In this document: in pieces, positions 18,438-26,127 of the stretch
Numbering within the stretch: the stretch's first letter is position 1
How the letters are laid out: each line of letters opens with the position of its first letter
NCBI RefSeq assembly: GCF_002157355.1
Contig: NZ_LYMK01000008.1
Span: 1-64,000 of the forward strand
Origin: Variovorax sp. JS1663
GTDB lineage: Bacteria; Pseudomonadota; Gammaproteobacteria; Burkholderiales; Burkholderiaceae_C
DNA length: 64,000 bases
Direction of reading: 5' to 3'
Position numbers and translations under genes: made by a program
Notes under the pieces: generated by a model
What the model was told of the DNA's origin: nothing
The model's input: the letters and a program-made list of their open reading frames with translations, nothing else
The model's database searches: none

Positions 18438-19460
18438 TCAGTACCGGCCGTCGCGCGCTTCGAAGTGCGTGGGCTTGTTCAAGCTGGCCATGCCGCGGCG
18501 GACCCAGTCGGCGGTCCAGTCCAGCATGCGCGGGAGGCCGACCTGCTGCGGGCCGAAGAGCTCGAAGGCGCGGCGGCAATCGATCAGCCACGCGGTGTCC
18601 GCGGGGCGGCCGGTGAAGACCGGCTCGACACCCAGCCGCTCGGCCAGGCCCTCGGCCGCCTCGCGGATCGAGATGGCGGGGCCGCTCAGGTTGAGCGGCG
18701 AGGTCGGCGTGTCGCAATGGGCCAGCGCGCGCAGCGCCCAGTCGTTGGCCTCGCCCTGCCAGATGATGTTGGCGTGGCCCATGGCCAGGTCGATGGGCTG
18801 GTGTGCGACCAGCTTCTGCGCCAGGTCGTGCAGCACGCCATAGCGCATGTCGATCGCGTAGGAGAGGCGGATCAGCCGCCCCGGCGTGCCGTGCAGGTGC
18901 GAGAAGTGCTGGAACAGGCGCTCTCGCGCGACGCAGGAGTTCGCGTACTCGCCGGGCGGCGGCGTGGGCGGCACCTGCTCGCCCGCGCCCGGTCCGCGCA
19001 CGTCGGCGAAGGGGTACACGCAGGCGGTGGAGAAGGCGACGATGCGCGAGTTCCGGTAGCGCTCGGCCACCAGCGCCGGCACATGGGCATTCATGGCCCA
19101 GGTCAGCCATTCGCTGCCCGAGGAGCCGAATTTGCGTCCGGCCATGAAGACCACGTTGGGCGCGTCGGGGAGGGCGGCGAGCGCTTCGCGCGCCAGCAGG
19201 TCGGCTTCGATGCAGTGGATGCCCTGGGCCTCGAGCCGGGCGCGCAGGCCCGGCTCGGAAAAGCGGGCCACACCGATCACGCGGCGGTCCGGGCCGGCCC
19301 GCTTTGCCATGCGCGCCAGCGTGGGGCCCATCTTGCCGCCTACGCCCAGCACCAGGATGTCGCCCGGGGCCCGCGCCAGTGACTGCACGAGCGCCTCGGA
19401 GGGCCGCGACATGAGCTCTTCGAGCTGGTCCAGGTCTTCGATGCGATCGGGCAACTGCAT
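18438..19460 (-). CDS. NAD-dependent epimerase/dehydratase family protein
   Basis: 340 aa extended short-chain dehydrogenase. The dinucleotide-binding loop is LGVGGKMGPTLARMAKRAG (a GxGGxxG variant), preceded by ~40 residues not found in small SDRs. Further landmarks are VVFMAGRKFGSSG, FSTACVYPF, and the catalytic-type YANSCVARE with Tyr in the YxxxK position but Lys replaced, so redox or epimerase activity may differ from the canonical type. It sits between the DUF993 gene and the DHDPS-like gene of the operon. Confidence 0.8.
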   Translation of the reverse strand: MQLPDRIEDLDQLEELMSRPSEALVQSLARAPGDILVLGVGGKMGPTLARMAKRAGPDRRVIGVARFSEPGLRARLEAQGIHCIEADLLAREALAALPDAPNVVFMAGRKFGSSGSEWLTWAMNAHVPALVAERYRNSRIVAFSTACVYPFADVRGPGAGEQVPPTPPPGEYANSCVARERLFQHFSHLHGTPGRLIRLSYAIDMRYGVLHDLAQKLVAHQPIDLAMGHANIIWQGEANDWALRALAHCDTPTSPLNLSGPAISIREAAEGLAERLGVEPVFTGRPADTAWLIDCRRAFELFGPQQVGLPRMLDWTADWVRRGMASLNKPTHFEARDGRY

Positions 19461-19484
19461 GGGCGATTCCCGTGGGATGGTGCT

Positions 19485-20672
19485 TCAGCCTTCGACGCCG
19501 TGCAGCGCGAGCAGCGTCTTCATGCGTTGCACGGCCAGCTCCGGCTGCTCCAGCAGGTTGGCGCCGTCGGCCAGGCGGAACAGCTCGGCCAGGTGCTGCA
19601 ATGAACGCGTGCTCTGCTGCCCGCCCACCATCGTGAAGTGCTTCTGGTGGCCGTTCAGCCAGGCCATGAACACCACCCCTGTCTTGTAGAAGCGCGTGGG
19701 CGCCGCAAAGATGTGGCGCGACAGGGGTACCGTCGGGCCGAGGATGGCGTGGAACTTGTCCACGTTGTCCTGCGCCAGTTCGCCCAGCGCGGCGCTGGCG
19801 GCCGGCGCGATCGCGTCGAAGATGCCCAGCAGCGCATCGCTCTTCCCGTGCGTGGGCTCCTTGCCGACGCCGTCGCCGGCGATCAGCTCCGCGTAGTTGA
19901 AGTCGTCGCCGGTGTACATGCGCACGCCGGGCGGCAGGCGGCGGCGCATCGCGATCTCCTTGTCCTTGTCCAGCAGGGAGATCTTGATGCCGTCGACCTT
20001 GTGCGGGTGCGCGGCGATGATGCCGAGGGCCGTGTCCATGGCGGCATCGATGTTCTTGGTGCCCCAGTAGCCTGCCAAGGCGGGGTCGAACATGTCGCCG
20101 AGCCAGTGAAGGATGACTGGTTGCTGGGCCTGGCGGAGGATGCGGTCGTAGACCCGCTCGTAGTCCGCCGGGCTCTTCGCGACGTGCGCGAGCGCGCGGC
20201 TCGCCATCACGATCAGCTTGCCGCCCAGGGCCTCGATGGCCGCCATCTGTTCTTCGTAGGCGCGGATGACGTGGTCGACATCCTTCACGTCGATCAGGCT
20301 CAGGTGGTCCGTGCCGCAGCCCGAGGCCACGAAAGCGCCCGGGGTGTCCTTGGCTGCGTCCAGCGAGCGGCGGATCAATTCCAGCGAGGTCGGCCAGTCC
20401 AGGCCCATGCCGCGCTGGGCCGTGTCCATGGCCTCGGCCACCCCGAGTCCCAGCGACCAGAGGTGGCGCCGATAGTCGATGGTGGCGTCCCAGTCCACCG
20501 CGCATTGCAGCCACGGGTCGATTGCGGCCAGCGGGTCGGCCACGACGTGCGCAGCGGAGTAGGCGATGCGGTTGAACTTCACGCCCGCCGGTGGCCTGAC
20601 CGGGGTCGATCCGCGCAGCGCGTAGGGGGCGAGGCCTCCGGCAGCGGTGGGAAGGGTCAGAGACAGCGCCAT
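19485..20672 (-). CDS. DUF993 family protein (TIM-barrel, DHDPS-related)
   Basis: About 395 aa. The sequence matches the DUF993 family as I know it, with the stretches FNRIAYSAAHVVADPLA, VASGCGTDHL, HWLGDMFDPALAGYWG and VDGIKISLLDKDKE. The last places a Lys in a barrel strand in the manner of class I aldolases. No member has a reaction I can name. It is surrounded by a Gfo/Idh/MocA dehydrogenase and an epimerase, so a sugar or inositol-derived keto compound is a plausible substrate, by inference. I prefer the ATG at 20672; a GTG at 20687 would add five residues. Confidence 0.85.
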   Translation of the reverse strand: MALSLTLPTAAGGLAPYALRGSTPVRPPAGVKFNRIAYSAAHVVADPLAAIDPWLQCAVDWDATIDYRRHLWSLGLGVAEAMDTAQRGMGLDWPTSLELIRRSLDAAKDTPGAFVASGCGTDHLSLIDVKDVDHVIRAYEEQMAAIEALGGKLIVMASRALAHVAKSPADYERVYDRILRQAQQPVILHWLGDMFDPALAGYWGTKNIDAAMDTALGIIAAHPHKVDGIKISLLDKDKEIAMRRRLPPGVRMYTGDDFNYAELIAGDGVGKEPTHGKSDALLGIFDAIAPAASAALGELAQDNVDKFHAILGPTVPLSRHIFAAPTRFYKTGVVFMAWLNGHQKHFTMVGGQQSTRSLQHLAELFRLADGANLLEQPELAVQRMKTLLALHGVEG

Positions 20673-20693
20673 GGCGGGTTCGTTCACAGCTTG

Positions 20694-21857
20694 TCAGACC
20701 TTCAGCGCCGGCACGTCGATCCAGCGCCGCTCCTGCCAGGAGGCCAGCGCCGCCTCCACCAGCTGCACGCCCTTGGCGCCTTCCGGCAGCGTCCATTTGT
20801 ACGGCGCGTTCTCCACCACGTGGCGGATGAAATGCTCCCACTGCAGCTTGAAGCCGTTGTCGTAGACCTGCGAGTCCGGGATCTCCTGCCACTGGTCGAA
20901 GAAGTTCATCGTCTGCTTCTCGTCCGGGTTCCACACCGGACGCGGCGTGGCGACGCGAGACTGGGCACGGCAGGACGACAGCCCGGCCACCGCCGAGCCG
21001 TCCGTCCCGTCCACGTGGAAGGTCACCAGGTCGTCGCGCCGCACGCGCGTGACCCAGCTCATGTTCAGCTGCGCGATCACCGGCTCGCCGTTGTGGCCCG
21101 TCAGCTCGCAGGTGGCGTAGGCCGCATCGTCGGCGGTCGCCGCGTAGGGCTTGCCGGCTTCGTCCCAGCGCGTGGGGATGTGCGTGGTGCCGAGGCACGA
21201 CACGGACTTCACCTCGCCGAACAGGTTGTCCAGTACATAGCGCCAGTGGCACATCATGTCCAGGATCATCCCGCCGCCATCTTCCTTGCGGTAGTTCCAC
21301 GAAGGCCGCTGGATCGGCTGCAGGTCGCCTTCGAACACCCAGTAGCCGAACTCCAGGCGCACCGACAGCATGCGGCCGAAGAAGCCGGCGCGGCGCAGCA
21401 TGTCCAGCTTGCGCAGGCCGGGCAGGAAGAGTTTGTCCTGCACGGCGCCGTGCTTGAGGCCCGAGCCTTGGGCAAGACGCGCGATCTCCACCGCCTCGTT
21501 GAGGTTGGTGGCGATCGGCTTCTCGCAGTAGACGTGCTTGCCCGCGCGGATCGCCTTGGCCAGCAGGGTGGGGCGCATCTGGGTGGTGCCGGCGTCGAAG
21601 AAGACCGTGTCGTCCGGGTTGGCCAGCGCCGCGTCGAGGTCGGTGCCCCAGCGCTCGATGCCATGGGCCTTGGCCAGCGCCTCGATCTTCTCGGCGTTGC
21701 GCCCGATCAGGATCGGGTCGGGCATCACCCGGTCGCCGTTGGAGAGGGTGACGCCGCCCTGGGCGCGGATGGCGCAGATGGAGCGGATGAGGTGCTGGTT
21801 CATGCCCATGCGTCCGGTGACGCCGTGCATGATGAGTCCGAGTCGTTGGGTGGCCAT
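20694..21857 (-). CDS. Gfo/Idh/MocA family oxidoreductase
   Basis: 387 aa. The N-terminal Rossmann domain begins GLIMHGVTGRMGMNQHLIRS and continues to VFFDAGTTQMRPTLLAKAIRAG, with the diagnostic EKP motif in YCEKPIATNLNEAVE. The C-terminal alpha/beta domain has the substrate-site GGMILDMMCHWRYV in place of the usual GGxxxDxGxH. Enzymes of this group oxidise a hydroxyl of sugars, inositols or glycosides with NAD(P). It is the second gene of the operon, 33 bp after the first Bug gene and 6-21 bp before the DUF993 gene. It probably performs the first oxidation of the imported compound. Confidence 0.9.
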   Translation of the reverse strand: MATQRLGLIMHGVTGRMGMNQHLIRSICAIRAQGGVTLSNGDRVMPDPILIGRNAEKIEALAKAHGIERWGTDLDAALANPDDTVFFDAGTTQMRPTLLAKAIRAGKHVYCEKPIATNLNEAVEIARLAQGSGLKHGAVQDKLFLPGLRKLDMLRRAGFFGRMLSVRLEFGYWVFEGDLQPIQRPSWNYRKEDGGGMILDMMCHWRYVLDNLFGEVKSVSCLGTTHIPTRWDEAGKPYAATADDAAYATCELTGHNGEPVIAQLNMSWVTRVRRDDLVTFHVDGTDGSAVAGLSSCRAQSRVATPRPVWNPDEKQTMNFFDQWQEIPDSQVYDNGFKLQWEHFIRHVVENAPYKWTLPEGAKGVQLVEAALASWQERRWIDVPALKV

Positions 21858-21890
21858 GTCAGAAGGTCAGGAGAAAGGGCGGGTTGCGGG

Positions 21891-22865
21891 TCATTGCGGC
21901 GTGAGGCCGGCGGCTTTCACCAGCTTGGCGTTGCTGGCGATCTCTTCCTTGATGTAGGCGTCGAACTGCTCGGGCTTGAGCGTCCAGGCATCGGCGCCGA
22001 GCTTGAGGAAGCGTTCCTTGACTTCGGGGCTGGCGAGTGCCTTGACCACCTCGTCATGCAGGCGATTGACGACATCGCGCGGTGTCTTGGCCGGCGCCAT
22101 CATTCCGATCCAGAAGTTGAATTCCGAGCCGGGCACGCCGGCCTCCGCGGTGGTGGGCACCTCCGGCAGCGCCGCGGCGCGCTTGGGCGAGCCCACGGCC
22201 AGGGCCAGCAACTGGCCGTCCTTGATCTGGCCGATCACCGGCGCGATGGGCGAGAAGTAGTAGTCGACGCGGCCGGCCAGCACCTCGGTCACCGCCTCGG
22301 CCGAGCCCTTGAAGGGGATGTTGGTGGCGTCGATGTTGGCCGCCATCTTGAACTTCTCGGCGTTCAGGTGCGTGGCGCTGCCCTGGCCGGCCGAGGCGAA
22401 GTTGACGGTGCCGGGCTTGGCCTTGGCGGTGGCCACCAGGTCTTTGAGCGTCTTGATGTTCTTCGAGGGTGAGATCACCAGCGCGTTCGGCAGCGAGGAG
22501 ATCGGCGTGACGCCGGCGAAGTCCCCCACCGTGTCGAAGGGCAGCTTGGCGAAGGTCGACGGGCTGACCGTGTGCGACGACGAGTGGATCATGATCGTGT
22601 AGCCGTCCGGCGCCGCCGTGGCCACGGCCTGCTGGCCGATGGTGCCGCTGGCGCCGCCGCGGTTGTCGATCACCAGTGTCTGGCCCATGCTGGTGCCCAT
22701 CTTGTCGGCGATGGCGCGGGCAATGATGTCGGTGGTGCTGCCGGCGGCGAAGGGCACGATCACGCGGATCGGCTTGTTGGGGTAGGCACCCTGCGCGCCG
22801 GCCCCCAGCGAAGTGCAGAGGGCCATGGCGGCGATGAGGGCGTGGCGGCGGGTGGTGCTTGGCAC
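21891..22865 (-). CDS. Bug-family substrate-binding protein, head of the catabolic operon
   Basis: 324 aa periplasmic binding protein with signal peptide (TTRRHALIAAMALC then cleavage near GAQGA) and the Bug motifs IRVIVPFAAGSTTDIIARAIA and VIDNRGGASGTIGQQAV. I place the start at a GTG at 22865 because AGGAGA lies at the correct distance upstream; an ATG at 22907 would give an unnatural leader before the signal peptide. The residue pattern differs clearly from the second Bug protein of the operon, suggesting a different ligand. Its promoter region holds an inverted repeat shared in part with the tetR promoter. Confidence 0.9.
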   Translation of the reverse strand: MPSTTRRHALIAAMALCTSLGAGAQGAYPNKPIRVIVPFAAGSTTDIIARAIADKMGTSMGQTLVIDNRGGASGTIGQQAVATAAPDGYTIMIHSSSHTVSPSTFAKLPFDTVGDFAGVTPISSLPNALVISPSKNIKTLKDLVATAKAKPGTVNFASAGQGSATHLNAEKFKMAANIDATNIPFKGSAEAVTEVLAGRVDYYFSPIAPVIGQIKDGQLLALAVGSPKRAAALPEVPTTAEAGVPGSEFNFWIGMMAPAKTPRDVVNRLHDEVVKALASPEVKERFLKLGADAWTLKPEQFDAYIKEEIASNAKLVKAAGLTPQ

Positions 22866-22913
22866 GTGAGTGTCTCCTGAGGGTGAGCTTCGATGTCGCG
22901 ACTGCAACTCATC

Positions 22914-22933
22914 AATTCACCAATAAGTGAATT
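22914..22933. promoter_or_regulatory. probable operator upstream of the catabolic operon
   Basis: AATTCAC-CAATAA-GTGAATT is a perfect 7-bp inverted repeat 49 bp upstream of the first Bug gene. The strand read towards that gene contains TTGGTGAATTGA, and a closely similar half (TTGGGGAATTAA) occurs upstream of tetR, so the TetR protein is the likely binder. Confidence 0.55.
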
Positions 22934-22993
22934 ATCGATTCTAGGAATGCACTCGCGGGCGCGTCAACGGCCCGGCCCTAGGAGATACCCGTA

Positions 22994-23641
22994 TCAGTGC
23001 AGGACGTAGCCCAGGACCAGGTCGGTCATGTGCGACAGGCGCTGCGCCATCGCCTTGGGTGCGCGCAGGTCGCGGCCGAAGATGGCCGAGAGCGTGTCGT
23101 TGTTCGACAGGTAGAAGTAGCAGAGCGCGGCGATGGAGATGTAGAGCTGCACCGGGTCAATGCCGGCGCGGAAGAGCTTGTCGCGGCGGCCGCGCTCGAG
23201 CACGCCGTCGAGCAGTTGGACCAGCGGCGAGTTCATTTCCTGGATGCGCTCGGAGCGCTTGAGGTGCGTGGCGCGGTGCAGGTTCTCGCTGTTGAGCAGC
23301 GTGATGAACTCGGGATGATCGAGGTAGTAGTGCCAGGTGAAGGAGATCAGGCGGCGGATGGCTTCCACCGGCTCGACCTCGTCCAGGTGCAGCTGCTGCT
23401 CGGCCTCGCGGATGTCGGCGTAGGTGCGCTCCAGGACGGCCAGGAACAGGTCGTCCTTGCTGCCGAAGTAGTAGTAGATCAGGCGCTTGTTGAGCCCGGC
23501 ACGCTCGGCGATGCTGTCCATGCGCGCGCCGGCCAGGCCGCGCTGCGCGAACTCGTCGCGGGCCGAGGCGAGGATCGCGAGCTGGGAACGGTCGGCGTCG
23601 CGCGAGCGCGGCTCGATGACCGCGGAGGGTGGGGCTTTCAT
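22994..23641 (-). CDS. TetR-family transcriptional regulator
   Basis: 215 aa. The N-terminal HTH is typical (FAQRGLAGARMDSIAERAGLNKRLIYYYFGSKDDLFLAVLE), with the ligand-binding helical domain after residue ~65; the C-terminal region resembles the TetR_C_7/RutR-like type. The start at 23641 is followed directly by the basic N-terminal arm. It is upstream of, and on the same strand as, the catabolic operon, separated by a 128-bp gap that holds an inverted repeat. It is divergent from the ThDP enzyme gene. It probably represses the operon and itself. Confidence 0.9.
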   Translation of the reverse strand: MKAPPSAVIEPRSRDADRSQLAILASARDEFAQRGLAGARMDSIAERAGLNKRLIYYYFGSKDDLFLAVLERTYADIREAEQQLHLDEVEPVEAIRRLISFTWHYYLDHPEFITLLNSENLHRATHLKRSERIQEMNSPLVQLLDGVLERGRRDKLFRAGIDPVQLYISIAALCYFYLSNNDTLSAIFGRDLRAPKAMAQRLSHMTDLVLGYVLH

Positions 23642-23648
23642 GAGGCGG

Positions 23649-23671
23649 AATTTAACCAGTTGGGGAATTAA
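23649..23671. promoter_or_regulatory. operator-like element between tetR and the ThDP-enzyme gene
   Basis: AATTTAACCAGTTGGGGAATTAA has AATT ends around an imperfect dyad. It shares TTGGNGAATT(A/G)A with the repeat before the Bug gene. It overlaps the region immediately upstream of the tetR start and may serve autoregulation and control of the divergent gene. Confidence 0.45.
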
Positions 23672-23735
23672 CGCAAGCGTTCCGGGGGTGTGCGGATAAT
23701 CGCCGCTTCCGATATTGCAGCAGAGGCATCCGTCC

Positions 23736-25454
23736 ATGAGTTCGTCCCAACCCGCAGGCCATCTGATCGTCGAGTGCCTCATCGAACAGGGGGTGGAGCT
23801 GGCCTTCGGCGTGCCGGGCGAGAGCTTTCTCGCGGTGCTCGACGGCTTTCATGCCTATGGGGACCGCATCCGCTTCATCGTCAACCGGCAGGAGGGCGGG
23901 GCCGCCTTCATGGCCGAGGCGCACGGCAAGCTCAGCGGGCGTCCGGGCATCTGCTTCGTGACGCGCGGGCCCGGGGCGACCAATGCCTCGATCGGCGTGC
24001 ACAACGCCTTCCAGGACTCGACGCCGATGGTGCTGTTCGTCGGCGATGTCGGCAGCGACTTCCGCGACCGTGAGGCCTTCCAGGAAGTCGACTACGCCAG
24101 CTTCTTCGGGCCCAGCACCAAGGGCTTCGCCAAGCGCGTGGAGCGCATCGACGATGCCGATCGCATTCCCGAATACGTGGCGCGCGCCTTCTCCACCGCG
24201 ATGAACGGACGCCCCGGCCCGGTGGTGCTGGTGCTGCCGGAGGACATGCTTCGCCGTGCCACCTCGGCGCGCCCGCTGGCGCGCGTGGAGGCGGTGCAGC
24301 CCTGGAGCGATCCGGGCGCATTGCGCACCCTGCGCGAGCTGCTGGTGAGGGCGCAGCGGCCGCTGGTGATCGCCGGCGGCGGCGGCTGGACCGTGCAGGC
24401 GGCGCAGGCGCTGCAGCGCTTCGCCGAGAGCTGGAAGTTGCCGGTGGCGAACGCCTTCCGCTTTCAGGACACCTTCGACAACCATCATCCGCAGTACGCC
24501 GGCGATGTGGGCATCGCGATCAATCCGAAGCTGGCCGAGCATGTGCGGCAGAGCGACCTGGTGCTGGCCATCGGGCCGCGGCTGGGCGAGATGACGACCG
24601 GCGGCTACACGTTGCTCGAGGCACCGAGGTCGAAGCAGACGCTGGTCCACATCCATGCCAGCGCGGAGGAGCTCAACCGCGTCTACCAGGCCGACCTGGC
24701 CATCAATGCCGGCATGAGTGCGGCGGCGCGCAGCCTGGAGGTGCTGAGCCCGCCGGCGGAATTGCCCTGGGAGGCATGGACGGCGCAACTGCATGCCGAC
24801 TACCTCGCCAACCTGGAGCCGCAGGCGTTGGCCGGGCTGCCCGCCGAAACGCCGCGTGGCGTGGTCGACATGGCGGCCGTCGTGCGCTGCCTGCAGCAGC
24901 ACCTGCCCGAGGACGCGGCCATCACCAACGGCGCGGGCAACTTCGCGAGCTGGGTGCATCGCTACTTCCGCTATCACGGCCTCGTGAAGGGGCACAAGAC
25001 GCAGCTCGCGCCCACCAGCGGTGCCATGGGCTACGGGGTGCCGGCCGGCATCGCGGCGAACCTCGCGACCGGCCGCATCGCCTTCACGATCGCGGGCGAC
25101 GGGGACTTCCTGATGAACGGGCAGGAACTCGCCACGGCCTCGCAGCACGGCGGCAAGAGCATCATCGTGCTGCTCAACAACGGCATGTTCGGCACCATTC
25201 GCATGCATCAGGAGCGCGAGTACCCGGCCAAGGTGAGCGGCACGGCGCTGGCCAATCCCGACTTCTGCGCGCTGGCCCGGGCCTATGGCTACGCGGCCGA
25301 GCGCGTGACCGAGACGGCGCAGTTCGAGGCGGCGCTGCTGCGTGCGCTGGCCGCCGAGACGGGCACGCTGATCGAGATTCCGCTGGACCCCGAGGTGATC
25401 ACCACGCGCGGCACGCTGTCGGCCATCACGAAGGCGGCGCAGGCGCGCGGCTGA
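23736..25454 (+). CDS. thiamine diphosphate-binding enzyme, acetolactate synthase-like
   Basis: 572 aa with the three-domain ThDP architecture: N-terminal PYR domain with the catalytic Glu in IVNRQEGGAAFMAEAHGK, a central domain (~190-330), and a C-terminal PP domain with the diphosphate/Mg motif GDGDFLMNGQEL followed by NN about 25 residues later. It lacks an adjacent regulatory (ilvN) subunit, so it is more likely a catabolic benzoylformate decarboxylase/acetolactate synthase-like enzyme than the biosynthetic ilvB. The start at 23736 follows GAGGCATCC. It diverges from tetR and ends at a strong terminator. A part in the neighbouring pathway is possible but unproven. Confidence 0.85.
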   Translation: MSSSQPAGHLIVECLIEQGVELAFGVPGESFLAVLDGFHAYGDRIRFIVNRQEGGAAFMAEAHGKLSGRPGICFVTRGPGATNASIGVHNAFQDSTPMVLFVGDVGSDFRDREAFQEVDYASFFGPSTKGFAKRVERIDDADRIPEYVARAFSTAMNGRPGPVVLVLPEDMLRRATSARPLARVEAVQPWSDPGALRTLRELLVRAQRPLVIAGGGGWTVQAAQALQRFAESWKLPVANAFRFQDTFDNHHPQYAGDVGIAINPKLAEHVRQSDLVLAIGPRLGEMTTGGYTLLEAPRSKQTLVHIHASAEELNRVYQADLAINAGMSAAARSLEVLSPPAELPWEAWTAQLHADYLANLEPQALAGLPAETPRGVVDMAAVVRCLQQHLPEDAAITNGAGNFASWVHRYFRYHGLVKGHKTQLAPTSGAMGYGVPAGIAANLATGRIAFTIAGDGDFLMNGQELATASQHGGKSIIVLLNNGMFGTIRMHQEREYPAKVSGTALANPDFCALARAYGYAAERVTETAQFEAALLRALAAETGTLIEIPLDPEVITTRGTLSAITKAAQARG

Positions 25455-25474
25455 GCACTGCGTCCAAATCCAAG

Positions 25475-25505
25475 AAAAAAGCCGGCTCGCGCCGGCTTTT
25501 TGATG
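25475..25505. terminator. intrinsic terminator, possibly bidirectional
   Basis: AAAAAAGCCGGC-TCGC-GCCGGCTTTTTT is a perfect hairpin with runs of A before and T after, so it can end transcription of the ThDP-enzyme gene (plus) and the SWIB gene (minus), which converge on it. Confidence 0.9.
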
Positions 25506-25527
25506 GAAGCGCCCAAGGCGCCTCGGC

Positions 25528-25944
25528 TTACTTGACGTGCTTGCCGATCAGCGAGGCCAGTTCGAACATCGACACTTGCGGCTTGCCGAAGATTTCCTTC
25601 AGCTTGGCGTCGGCATTGATGTTGCGCTTGTTGGCCTTGTCCTGCAGGTTGTTCTTCTTGATGTAGTCCCACAGCTTGCTCACGACGGCGGTGCGCGGCA
25701 GAGGCGTCGAACCCACGACGGCGGCGAGCGCCGGGCTGGGGGTCAGGGCCTTCATGAACGCGGCGTTGGGCGTGCGCTTCTTGGCGGGAGCCTTCTTCGC
25801 AGCAGCCTTCTTGGCCGGAGCAGCCTTCTTGGCGGGTGCGGCCTTCTTCGCCGGAGCAGCCTTCTTGGCCGGAGCGGCCTTCTTCGCGGGAGCAGCCTTC
25901 TTTGCCGGCGCTTTCTTGGCCGGAGCCTTCTTTGCAGTTGCCAT
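25528..25944 (-). CDS. SWIB/MDM2-domain protein with histone H1-like basic N-terminus
   Basis: 138 aa in two parts. Residues ~1-57 are a lysine/alanine/proline repeat built on KKAAPA, like bacterial H1-type proteins. Residues ~60-138 form a SWIB domain (ALAAVVGSTPLPRTAVVSKLWDYIKKN, then LKEIFGK). The basic tail should bind DNA or RNA nonspecifically; the SWIB fold is otherwise known from eukaryotic chromatin remodelling and chlamydial topoisomerase. Family members are found in beta- and gammaproteobacteria without a defined role; nucleoid binding is an inference. The upstream intergenic region (25945-26127) carries a long hairpin. Confidence 0.85.
   Translation of the reverse strand: MATAKKAPAKKAPAKKAAPAKKAAPAKKAAPAKKAAPAKKAAPAKKAAAKKAPAKKRTPNAAFMKALTPSPALAAVVGSTPLPRTAVVSKLWDYIKKNNLQDKANKRNINADAKLKEIFGKPQVSMFELASLIGKHVK
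25775..25935 (-). repeat. tandem repeat encoding KKAAPA units
   Basis: About eight near-identical units of 15-18 bp (on the plus strand, variants of GCCTTCTTGGCCGGAGCA) make up the 5' third of the SWIB gene. Such arrays change length readily, so copy number may vary between strains. Confidence 0.8.
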
Positions 25945-26080
25945 GGTTGATTTCCTTTTTTGGATTGGTCACTCTTCACCAATGAAAACGCTGTCTCCAC
26001 TGGCACTGCGGATGCTAAAGGAGAAAAAACGCGTTTCCAAGGGAAAAAGGCGATTTTTCATTGGGGGCTGTTGTTTTTTC

Positions 26081-26108
26081 AGAGGGGAGAAGTGGCCCTT
26101 CTCCCTCT
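26081..26108. repeat. inverted repeat in the SWIB/EamA intergenic region
   Basis: AGAGGGGAGAAG and CTTCTCCCTCT pair across TGGCC with one bulge. The T-run lies 5' of the plus-strand copy, so it does not fit a terminator for either neighbouring gene; its role is unknown. Confidence 0.45.
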
Positions 26109-26127
26109 GGAGTGGGCTCGCAGCGCG

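Noticed and set aside
26081..26108. Terminator for the EamA or SWIB gene
   Set aside because: The U-tract would be on the wrong side for either gene; kept only as an inverted repeat.
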